From JALHNI01 sp044226365 (GTDB lineage Bacteria; Acidobacteriota; Terriglobia; Bryobacterales; Bryobacteraceae), in NCBI GenBank assembly GCA_044226365.1, contig JBGAHE010000017.1, forward strand, positions 17,789-81,788: a DNA stretch of 64,000 nt, written 5' to 3'. Both the position numbers and the translations under genes were made by a program. Positions 8,266-15,315 of this stretch are shown in pieces (position 1 is the first letter of the stretch; each line of letters opens with the position of its first letter). The notes below the pieces were generated by a model. The model was not told the DNA's origin. It did not search any database and was given only the letters and a program-made list of their open reading frames with translations.

Positions 8266-8772
8266 ATGATGCCTTGGCAAAATACCTCCCCCCCGCCATG
8301 TGAGATTCCGCCGGGTTTTACCATCGTCTTGGCCGAAGTGGAGGACCTGGAATCGATCTGCCGGTTGGACTGGGCTGCCTTGCAGCACTATCGCCAGCGC
8401 GACTTTGTTGCCGCCGCTATCGAAGCCGAATGCTGCTGGGTGGCATTTTTCGACGAAATCACCGTGGGCTACGGCATTTTCAACTACCAGTTCCAGGGTT
8501 ATGGCGTCGTTCACCGCCTCTACGTTGGGCCAGAGTTCCGGCGGCGAGGGATTGGCCGCGCGTTGCTGGAACATTTCTGCGAGGCATGTTCGTCGCCGCG
8601 GCTCTACATCACCGTGCCGCAGCAGGAACTGGCGCTGCTCGAACTGGTTCGTGTGAAAGGCTTTATGCTCTCGGGTGCCATGCAGGAACTTGGCAACACG
8701 GGCCCCGCGCTGATTTACGTCAAGGACCTGGGGACACCGACGCCTTCGCCGCCCACGCGGGGTTTGCATTAA
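8266..8772 (+). CDS. GNAT family N-acetyltransferase
   Basis: A 168-residue protein with the GNAT fold; the acetyl-CoA loop is seen in VGPEFRRRGIGRALLEHF (motif A, RRxGIG). The N-terminus starts MMPWQNTSPPPC and the first strand IVLAEVEDLESICRL follows. Substrate unknown. A -10-like TATATT ends 9 bases before the ATG and no ribosome site is visible. The last 53 bases overlap, in the opposite direction, the end of the PIN gene. Confidence 0.85.
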   Translation: MMPWQNTSPPPCEIPPGFTIVLAEVEDLESICRLDWAALQHYRQRDFVAAAIEAECCWVAFFDEITVGYGIFNYQFQGYGVVHRLYVGPEFRRRGIGRALLEHFCEACSSPRLYITVPQQELALLELVRVKGFMLSGAMQELGNTGPALIYVKDLGTPTPSPPTRGLH

Positions 8773-9166
8773 AGAACTGCCGGGCGTTGGCGATGCGGAC
8801 GCCGCGCCAGAAGTCGGGCCAGACGGCGGGGAAATCGCGCAGGTTGCCAGTGAGGAGCCAATCGGCCTGGGCGGCGACGGCGCATTCGAGGAGCCGGTTG
8901 TCGTCGGGGTCACGGGCTTCGTCGACCGCCGCTCCGGCCCTCACCAGCTCCGCCGAGCGCGTGATCGCGTCGAGCAACTCGGCGAAGCAGGCGCGCCGGG
9001 CGGCAAACTTCGGCCTCTCCCCCACCTCGCGATACTCTTCGAGCAGAATTTCGGTGGCACATAGCGTCACCTGACGTTCCACGCCGAGCCGCACCAGTGC
9101 CGCCTCCAACCCGCCGGGCGACCAGCAGGCCGAGATCAGAATGTTGGTGTCCAGCACGAGCCGCAT
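8720..9166 (-). CDS. PIN-domain putative RNase toxin, without visible antitoxin
   Basis: A 148-residue protein starting MRLVLDTNILISACWSPGG, the typical opening of the 'putative toxin, PIN family' group (COG1569-like). Acidic metal ligands are visible: D6 in LDTN, the glutamate of LLEEYREV and the DPDDN cluster. PIN proteins cleave RNA and are usually paired with an upstream DNA-binding antitoxin. Here the upstream side is the divergent Thg1-like gene, leaving only about 50 bases, so no partner is encoded next to it. Confidence 0.85.
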   Translation of the reverse strand: MRLVLDTNILISACWSPGGLEAALVRLGVERQVTLCATEILLEEYREVGERPKFAARRACFAELLDAITRSAELVRAGAAVDEARDPDDNRLLECAVAAQADWLLTGNLRDFPAVWPDFWRGVRIANARQFFNANPAWAAKASVSPGP

Positions 9167-9218
9167 CTGACCTGGAGTGTGTCACATTCAAGGTGGCATC
9201 ATTCAGAAGGGAGCGGAC

Positions 9219-9911
9219 TTGAAGGACGAACTCGGCGACCGGATCAAAACCCATTACGAAGACGTGTTCCGCGTCCGGCTGCCGCGCCGCACCCATGCCG
9301 TCATCCGCCTTGACGGCCGCCGTTTCCACACCTTTACGCGTCGGCTGGAGCGTCCTTATGACCGCCGCCTCGCCGATGCCCTGGATGCCGCGGCCCTGGC
9401 CCTGGCTGCCGAGATGTCAGGTTGCCGCTTTGCCTATGGCCAGAGTGATGAATATTCGTTCCTGCTCACCGACTATTCGAGCGAGCACGAGAAGATGTGG
9501 TTCGACGGCAACGTGCAGAAGATCGTCTCCGTGGCCGCCAGTATCTTTACCGCGCACTTCGTCCGCGCCTTCGACGCCGTCGCTGCTTTTGACGCTCGGG
9601 TGATGGTGATTCCGCAGCGTGCCGACGTCGAGCAATACTTCATTTGGCGTCAGTTGGACGCTTCGGCGAATAGCTTGAACATGTTGGCTTCGGCTCACTA
9701 TAGTCATGCGGAGTTGGCGGGAAAGTCCACGGCGGAGAAGCACGACCTGCTGCATGCCAAAGGCGTCAACTGGGCGAAGGCGGAAACCAGCTTCAAGCGA
9801 GGGCGCATGATCGTGCCGGCGGAGCCGACGGGCTGGCGCGTGGACCTCGAGCCACCGGTGTTCACCCGCGAGCGCGCCTATCTCGGCGGCCTGATTCCGG
9901 AAGGACGTTAG
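9219..9911 (+). CDS. Thg1-like 3'-5' RNA polymerase (tRNAHis guanylyltransferase family)
   Basis: A protein of about 230 residues. The palm-domain metal ligands are intact: D32 in RLDGRRFHTF, and D77/E78 in GQSDEYSFLL; HxxLN-like LNMLASAHYSHAEL and KGVNWA also fit. Eukaryotic Thg1 adds G-1 to tRNAHis; bacterial Thg1-like proteins use template-directed 3'-5' addition to repair 5'-truncated tRNAs. I chose the TTG start at 9219 because homologues begin (M)KDxLGDR and a GGGAG site lies about 5 bases upstream; an ATG at 9177 is in frame. The histidine kinase gene follows after one base. Confidence 0.9.
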   Translation: MKDELGDRIKTHYEDVFRVRLPRRTHAVIRLDGRRFHTFTRRLERPYDRRLADALDAAALALAAEMSGCRFAYGQSDEYSFLLTDYSSEHEKMWFDGNVQKIVSVAASIFTAHFVRAFDAVAAFDARVMVIPQRADVEQYFIWRQLDASANSLNMLASAHYSHAELAGKSTAEKHDLLHAKGVNWAKAETSFKRGRMIVPAEPTGWRVDLEPPVFTRERAYLGGLIPEGR

Positions 9912-9912
9912 C

Positions 9913-11145
9913 ATGCGACGTTGGATCGGTTGGCTGCGACCTTCGGACTTTATCTGGCTGCTCATCTTCGGCGCCATGCATCAGTTGGGCCCGGACATCA
10001 ACATCGCCGAAGCGCAGATGACGGTGGTGATGTTTCTCTTCCAGGTGGTGAGCACGCGCCTGCCGTTCCTGCTCTCGCCGCGCGGCATCTACGTCACCGT
10101 CGGGGTAAAGCTGTTCCTGGCCTACTTGCTGATCGGCGTGACGGGCGGCATCACGTCCAGCTACTACCCGATCCTCTTTTGGCCCATCATCTCCGCGGCC
10201 ACCACCTTAAGTTTGGCCGGCGCGGTGACCTGCACGCTGCTGAGCATTGCCGGTTATCTTTCGCAGTTGCTGATTGTGGACTGGAGCCGCTGGACCCTCG
10301 TCGACTATGCCATCGCGGAACTCAGCCTGCGCGCCACCTTCCTGTGCATGGTGGGCTACCTGACCTACGAACTGGCCCAGCACAATCGGCAGGAGGCCAG
10401 GAATTATCAGGCTGTCGCAGAGCAATTGGCGCATGCCAACGTCAATCTTCAGAAAGCTGAAGAAGCCATGCGCCGCACCGAGCGGCTCGCGGCGCTGGGC
10501 CAATTGACCGCCGGCCTCGCGCATGAGATCCGCAACCCGATCGGCACCATCAAGAACTCGGCGGAACTGCTTTCCAAGCGTTTGCCGCCGGACGACGAGT
10601 TGTCTAAAGAACTCTCCGGCTTCATTCAAAGCGAAGTGGACCGCACCAATTCGCTGATCACGCGCTTTCTGCAGTTCGCGAGGCCTTTCCATCTGCAGCG
10701 CGCGCCTCACGACATCGCCCAGGTGCTGGATCGAGCCATTGGCCACGCCGAGCGGCAGTTCCCCTCCTTCCCCATCACCTTTGTGCGCAACTATGCGCCC
10801 AACGTCCCGCCGGCGCAGATCGATCAGGAACTGATTGAGCAGGTGTTTATCAACCTGCTGGTGAATGCCGCACAGGCGTCGCCGCCCGGTAGTGTGGTGA
10901 CGGTGAAGACGCGCGCCGACGAGAACCTGCTCGAAGTGGCTGTGATCGACCGCGGCGCGGGCATCGATCCCGCGATCCGCGCCTCGATCTTCAATCCGTT
11001 CTTCACCACCAAGAAAGACGGCGTGGGCCTGGGGCTCGCCATTGTGGCCAAGATCGTGGATGAACACGGAGGCCGCATTGTGGTGGAGAGCGAGCCCGGG
11101 CAGGGCAGCGTCTTCCGCGTGCAGTTGCCGCTTGCCGCCGCCTAG
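9913..11145 (+). CDS. Membrane sensor histidine kinase
   Basis: A 410-residue protein with about five or six N-terminal membrane helices (residues 10-160), a coiled linker (residues 165-195), a HisKA domain with LAHEIRNPIGTIKNS (phospho-acceptor H204) and a HATPase_c domain: N box FINLLVNAAQAS, G1 DRGAGI, F box NPFFTTKK and G2 GVGLGLAIV. No response regulator is encoded nearby, so its partner is elsewhere. The ligand is unknown; the sensor is entirely membrane-embedded with short loops. It begins one base after the Thg1-like gene, suggesting cotranscription. Confidence 0.93.
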   Translation: MRRWIGWLRPSDFIWLLIFGAMHQLGPDINIAEAQMTVVMFLFQVVSTRLPFLLSPRGIYVTVGVKLFLAYLLIGVTGGITSSYYPILFWPIISAATTLSLAGAVTCTLLSIAGYLSQLLIVDWSRWTLVDYAIAELSLRATFLCMVGYLTYELAQHNRQEARNYQAVAEQLAHANVNLQKAEEAMRRTERLAALGQLTAGLAHEIRNPIGTIKNSAELLSKRLPPDDELSKELSGFIQSEVDRTNSLITRFLQFARPFHLQRAPHDIAQVLDRAIGHAERQFPSFPITFVRNYAPNVPPAQIDQELIEQVFINLLVNAAQASPPGSVVTVKTRADENLLEVAVIDRGAGIDPAIRASIFNPFFTTKKDGVGLGLAIVAKIVDEHGGRIVVESEPGQGSVFRVQLPLAAA

Positions 11146-11151
11146 GCGCGT

Positions 11152-12090
11152 CTAAGCCTTCAGCCGGTAAACGCGGTGCGCGTTCTCCCAGGTAAGCTTC
11201 TTGAACGCCGCCGGCGAAACGGTGTTCTTCAGCAGGGTCAGCGTTTCGCGCGCCACGCACTTGCCGGCCAGACGGCTCGCATTCGGATTGCCCCCTTGCG
11301 AGATGCCGCCGCCGCGGCCGTCGTTGCAGGCGCAGTCGCTGCCGAAGATCAGCTTATTGCCGTGCCGCTTCAGGAAGCCGGGAGTGAACTCAGGATCGCG
11401 CGAGAGAGCGTTGTTGCCGGAGTTGGCGGCGAGGTCGCCATACAGATTCGGATAGTCGCTCAGGAGCTTGTCGGTGACGCCGCCCGGTTTGATCTTGCCT
11501 TTCGGGTAGTCGACTTCGTTGGCGTAGTCGGCGCTGATGTTGGCCCAGAAGGCGTCGGCATGGCCGATGAAGGTCGTCTTGGGATAGGACTTCAGCATAG
11601 CGGCGAAGTTCTTGAAGCCCGTTGCAAAGACGCCTTCCGTCGGCGTGTGCGGCACTTCCTGGAAGTGCACCAGAATGGGCACGTTCAAGTCCGCGGCGAG
11701 CGCATACATGCGGCGCAACTCGGGACCATCGGCGGCCACATGGAACTTCAGTTCACCAAAGCCGATCGCGCCGGCCTTCACCGCGGCGGTCAGCTGCGCT
11801 TCCGCTTCCGGCTTCGTGATGTCCGCGGAGGCGAACCAGCCGAGTGCGCGGCCCGGATACTGCTGCCGGACGGTCTGCATCATTTCGGCGGAGTTGGCCC
11901 GCGCCAGCGCCATGAAGTTTGAAACGCCGCAGCCATCCAGGTGCGCGATGTTCGCCTCCGGCGTGCGGCGCAGGTGATGATGGCAATCGACGATCGGATT
12001 GCCCCAAATCGGTGCGTCCTGGGCGGCAGTGACTGAGCGAAGTGTGGGCCAAGCGGCAAGGGCTTGAGTAAATTGACGGCGATTCAACAT
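11152..12090 (-). CDS. Exported amidohydrolase-2 family protein
   Basis: A protein of about 312 residues with a Tat-like signal (MLNRRQFTQALAAWP) and a metal-dependent TIM-barrel of the COG2159 type. Ligand motifs seen: DCHHHLRR near residue 36, FGELKFH, PILVHFQE, TFIGHADAFW and FGSDCACN. Members include decarboxylases and lactone hydrolases. The start at 12090 was picked for the signal peptide and a GGAG site 7 bases upstream; an in-frame ATG further out (12147) would add a non-signal extension. It converges with the histidine kinase gene, 6 bases apart. Confidence 0.88.
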   Translation of the reverse strand: MLNRRQFTQALAAWPTLRSVTAAQDAPIWGNPIVDCHHHLRRTPEANIAHLDGCGVSNFMALARANSAEMMQTVRQQYPGRALGWFASADITKPEAEAQLTAAVKAGAIGFGELKFHVAADGPELRRMYALAADLNVPILVHFQEVPHTPTEGVFATGFKNFAAMLKSYPKTTFIGHADAFWANISADYANEVDYPKGKIKPGGVTDKLLSDYPNLYGDLAANSGNNALSRDPEFTPGFLKRHGNKLIFGSDCACNDGRGGGISQGGNPNASRLAGKCVARETLTLLKNTVSPAAFKKLTWENAHRVYRLKA

Positions 12091-12113
12091 GGTTTCTCCG
12101 GTGGAACGATTCA

Positions 12114-12584
12114 CTACCAGGTCAGAGAGCCGCTGGGCGGCGGCCAAAGGCCCATCAACTGGCGCAGCGTGATGATCTGGCCGAGGTGATGAGCGTTGTG
12201 CAGGGCCACATGGGTAAGCGCCTCGCGAACGGTGTACTGAGCGAGAGGCGGAAACTCAATGGGCGGGTCGATGGGGCGATCGGCATCGGGCTGTTCGCCG
12301 AGTTGCACCGCCAGTTCCAGCCCGGCGAGAAAATGATCGCGTAGCTCTTCCCAAGGTCCGGGAGGCGGCCAGCCGGAAGCGGCGGAGCTGGCCATCGCCT
12401 CGGGTTGCCCGTGGCAACGCGCCAGAAACCAACTTTGCCAAAAGTTCAGATGCGCCACAATCTCGGCGATGGAATGCGGCGCGTTCTCCCAATGGCGGCG
12501 CGCATCCTCTGCCGTCAGGGCTTCCAGCGCCACGGCCGGCGCCGCATGCGCAAACGGCTCTAAAAGCATCTCCCGAGGACTCAT
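12114..12584 (-). CDS. DinB-family four-helix protein
   Basis: A 156-residue protein of the DinB/YfiT-like metalloenzyme fold. The three histidines expected at the metal site can be read in IVAHLNFWQSWF and THVALHNAHHLGQIITLR. Family members include thiol-S-transferases, for example bacillithiol or mycothiol dependent; the substrate here is unknown. A TGATACATT box ends 6 bases before the ATG, suggesting a leaderless message. The amidohydrolase starts 23 bases downstream on the same strand. Confidence 0.87.
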   Translation of the reverse strand: MSPREMLLEPFAHAAPAVALEALTAEDARRHWENAPHSIAEIVAHLNFWQSWFLARCHGQPEAMASSAASGWPPPGPWEELRDHFLAGLELAVQLGEQPDADRPIDPPIEFPPLAQYTVREALTHVALHNAHHLGQIITLRQLMGLWPPPSGSLTW

Positions 12585-12590
12585 GGCCTG

Positions 12591-12627
12591 AATGTATCAT
12601 CTGTGGACCATCGTTCGGTGATACGCT
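12591..12627. promoter_or_regulatory. Divergent pair of TGATAC-type extended -10 boxes
   Basis: Minus-strand TGATACATT (12599-12591) ends 6 bases before the DinB ATG and plus-strand TGATACGCT (12619-12627) ends 7 bases before the GTG at 12635. Both fit the recurring TGnTAynnT pattern; neither gene has a ribosome site. Confidence 0.45.
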
Positions 12628-12634
12628 AGCCGCC

Positions 12635-13858
12635 GTGAATCGACGTCGTTTCCTCGCTCAACCCGCGGCGGCTGCTCCGTTCCTGCAAGCGGCGCAAACC
12701 GGCTCGCGCCCCAACCTCAAGATCACCGACATCCAGGTGTTTCCCACCAACGTGGCGAACCGCAATCTGATCTTCGTCAAGGTGCTCACCGATCAAGGCA
12801 TCCACGGCATCGGCGAAGCCTACTCCTGCGGCCCCGATGAAGCCACGCTCAAGGTAATTGCCGACTTCAAGAGTTGGCTGGTGGGGCAGGACCCGCGCAA
12901 CATCCAATATCTCTGGGACCTGATGTACAACTTCAGCCGCTTCCCCGGCGGCAGCGTGGTCAACGCGGCCATCAGCGGCATTGAGCACGCGCTATGGGAC
13001 ATCTCCGGCAAAGCCGCCGGCTTGCCGGTCTACATGCTGCTGGGCGGCAAGGTGCGCGATCGGATCCGCCTGTATCAGAGCGCCGGTGGCGGCGAGCCCT
13101 CGCAAGTGGCGGAATCGGCCAAGCGGCTGGTGGAGAAGTACGGCTACACAGCCGTGAAGATGTCGCCGCACATGAGCGGCACCAACGCGCGTCCCGTGAA
13201 CTACGTCACGCGGATGGCCGGTCAGCGGGTGCGCGCTGTGCGCGAGGCGCTCGGCCCGGACATCGACATCGGTGTCGATATTCATGCGAAGTTCTTCGAA
13301 GTCACGCGTGCGATCCGCATGGCCCGCGAGATCGAGCCGTACAACCCGATGTGGCTGGAAGAGCCAATTCGGCCCGAGAATGTCGACGCCATGCACAAGC
13401 TCTCCGAGCACGTAGAGATTCCGCTCGCGAGCGGTGAGTGCAACTACACGCGCCATGAGTTCCGTCCGATCCTGAATGCGCAATGCCTGGACTTCGTCCA
13501 ACCAGACATCTGCGTCTGCGGTGGCTTGCTCGAGATGAAGAAGATCGCGGCCATGGCCGAAGCCGCCTACGTCCGCGTGGCCCCGCACAATCCGATGGGG
13601 CCGGTGGCGACGGCCGTCAACGTCCACTTCGCCGCCTCCACGCCCAACTTCTTTATCCTCGAATACCACCCCGACGACGAATCGCCGCGCAAGGACATTC
13701 TGCAGGAACCACTGGCTGCCAAGGGCGGCTACATTCCGCTGCCCACCAAGCCCGGCCTGGGCATCGAACTGAACGAAGAGTTCCTGCGGCGCAATCCGCC
13801 GAAGCCCTGGCGTCGCGGCTTCGAGTTCCGGGCCGATGGCTCGGTGGGCTTTATCTAG
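12635..13858 (+). CDS. Exported enolase-superfamily acid-sugar dehydratase (galactonate dehydratase-like)
   Basis: A 407-residue mandelate racemase/muconate lactonizing enzyme relative with a Tat-like start (MNRRRFLAQ, Ala-rich h-region). Metal and catalytic residues are intact: D215-I-H217 in GVDIHAKF, E242 in WLEEPIRPEN, E268 in ASGECN and H318 in APHNPMGP. The DxH arrangement with a second His in PHxPxGP is that of the galactonate/mannonate dehydratase subgroup, which dehydrates acid sugars. Export of such an enzyme is uncommon. GTG start, without a ribosome site, right after a TGATACGCT box. A partial relative lies at 1-369. Confidence 0.88.
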   Translation: MNRRRFLAQPAAAAPFLQAAQTGSRPNLKITDIQVFPTNVANRNLIFVKVLTDQGIHGIGEAYSCGPDEATLKVIADFKSWLVGQDPRNIQYLWDLMYNFSRFPGGSVVNAAISGIEHALWDISGKAAGLPVYMLLGGKVRDRIRLYQSAGGGEPSQVAESAKRLVEKYGYTAVKMSPHMSGTNARPVNYVTRMAGQRVRAVREALGPDIDIGVDIHAKFFEVTRAIRMAREIEPYNPMWLEEPIRPENVDAMHKLSEHVEIPLASGECNYTRHEFRPILNAQCLDFVQPDICVCGGLLEMKKIAAMAEAAYVRVAPHNPMGPVATAVNVHFAASTPNFFILEYHPDDESPRKDILQEPLAAKGGYIPLPTKPGLGIELNEEFLRRNPPKPWRRGFEFRADGSVGFI

Positions 13859-13902
13859 AGCCCCCGAACCTCAGCGTCTCGAGGGAGCCCGGATGCACTG
13901 GG

Positions 13903-13925
13903 CGAACGCCTTCGTCCGGCGTTCG
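13903..13925 (+). terminator. Hairpin between dehydratase gene and efflux operon
   Basis: An 8-bp perfect inverted repeat (CGAACGCC, loop TTCGTCC, GGCGTTCG) stands 44 bases after the dehydratase stop. No U-run follows, so a role in termination is uncertain. Confidence 0.35.
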
Positions 13926-13947
13926 GGCGACCGTCTCGCGATGCTTT

Positions 13948-13956
13948 TGATATCGT
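13948..13956 (+). promoter_or_regulatory. Extended -10 box TGATATCGT before the efflux operon
   Basis: The box fits TGnTAynnT and ends 9 bases before the ATG at 13966, suggesting a leaderless or near-leaderless efflux operon transcript. Confidence 0.4.
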
Positions 13957-13965
13957 GTCAGGTTG

Positions 13966-15315
13966 ATGCGAATGCTGTTCCTTCTGTTGCCTTGCTGGGC
14001 AGCCGCGCAGACCTACACGGTTGATCAGGCCGTAAGCGCCGCGCTCGAGAAATACGGTGGCGTACGCGTTTCGCGGGAAAAAGCTTCCGAAGCGGCCCAG
14101 GCGATCCGGTTGGCCCGCACCGCCTATCTGCCCCAAACCGACTTTCTGGCCCAGGCCAATCGGGCCACCCGCAACAACGTCTTTGGCATGATGCTGCCGC
14201 AATCCACGCTGCCCAATATCTCCGGACCACCGCTCGCCAACAATTCGATGACCAGCGTCTGGGGCACCGCCGTCGGCCTGCTGGTCAGTTGGGAGCCCTT
14301 CGACTTTGGGCGGCGGGCCTCGCAGGTGAACGCCGCCACGGCCCATCAGCGCTATGCGGAAGCTATTTTGACGCGCACTAGGTTCGAAGTTGCGGCCAGC
14401 GCCGCCGATGGGTTCCTCACGGTGCTCGCGGCGGAGCAAACCGTCGCCGCGGCCGCCGCATCGGTGAAGCGCGCGCGTTCGCTGGAAGAGATTGTGGCCG
14501 CGCAGGTGAACGCCGAATTGCGGCCGGGCGCGGATCATTCGCGTTTGAAGGCTGAAGTGGCCCTGGCGCAGGCGCAACTGGTACAGGCCGAGCAAGCCGT
14601 GGCCGTCGCCAAGGCGGCGTTATCGCAGTACGGACTGGAGCCGACTTTCCAGGCCGTCGCCGGAGCCTTGCTCGAAACGCCCCCGGCGGCGGTTCTGGCG
14701 CAGGCCGACCTGCGATCTCATCCCGTAGCGCGCGTCCAGGCGGCCGCCGTTGAGGAAGCGCAGGCCCGGCAGAAGATTCTCGACAAGGCTTATTACCCGA
14801 AGTTCAACGTGCAGGGCGCCACCTACGCGCGAGGCACGGGGGCGAACCCGGACTTCACGACGGGAGGCGCGGCCGCGGGCCTCGGTCCGAACATCGTGAA
14901 CTGGGGCGCCGGGCTGACGGTTACCTTCCCGGCAATGTCGCTGCCCGGCCTGCGCCTGCAGCGGGGCATCGAAGCCAGCCAGACGCGCGCCGAACAGATG
15001 CGTCAGGAGCAACTGGCGCAGGACCTCGCCGCGCGGCTCGCCCAGGCCAATGCGCAACTCGAAGGGGCTCGCAAACTCGTGGCTCTGCTACCCGCTCAGC
15101 GAGAGGCCGCCGCGGCGGGAGAACAGCAAGCCACCGCGCGCTATCGCGCCGGGCTGGGGACGATTGCCGAAGTGGCGGAAGCCCAGCGTCTACTGACGCA
15201 GACCGAGATTGACGACCGCCTGGCCAAGCTCGCCGTATGGCGCGCCATGCTTGCGGTGTCCACGGCGCAGGGCGACATCGAGCCATTCTTAAAAGCCGCC
15301 GTGGGGAGCCGATAG
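13966..15315 (+). CDS. TolC-family outer membrane efflux protein
   Basis: A protein of about 449 residues with a signal peptide (MRMLFLLLPCWAAAQ) and two repeated helical/beta modules typical of outer membrane factors; long Ala/Gln/Glu-rich helices (AEQTVAAAAASVKRARSLEE; QLEGARKLVALLPAQREAA) form the periplasmic barrel. It provides the outer membrane exit for the RND pump whose gene starts on the next base. TTG at 13963 directly precedes the ATG; I prefer the ATG. Pump substrate unknown. Confidence 0.9.
   Translation: MRMLFLLLPCWAAAQTYTVDQAVSAALEKYGGVRVSREKASEAAQAIRLARTAYLPQTDFLAQANRATRNNVFGMMLPQSTLPNISGPPLANNSMTSVWGTAVGLLVSWEPFDFGRRASQVNAATAHQRYAEAILTRTRFEVAASAADGFLTVLAAEQTVAAAAASVKRARSLEEIVAAQVNAELRPGADHSRLKAEVALAQAQLVQAEQAVAVAKAALSQYGLEPTFQAVAGALLETPPAAVLAQADLRSHPVARVQAAAVEEAQARQKILDKAYYPKFNVQGATYARGTGANPDFTTGGAAAGLGPNIVNWGAGLTVTFPAMSLPGLRLQRGIEASQTRAEQMRQEQLAQDLAARLAQANAQLEGARKLVALLPAQREAAAAGEQQATARYRAGLGTIAEVAEAQRLLTQTEIDDRLAKLAVWRAMLAVSTAQGDIEPFLKAAVGSR

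Noticed and set aside
9177..9218. ATG at 9177 as start of the Thg1-like gene
   Set aside because: The extra 14 residues do not resemble the family, whereas TTG at 9219 has a ribosome site and gives the usual KDxLGDR start.
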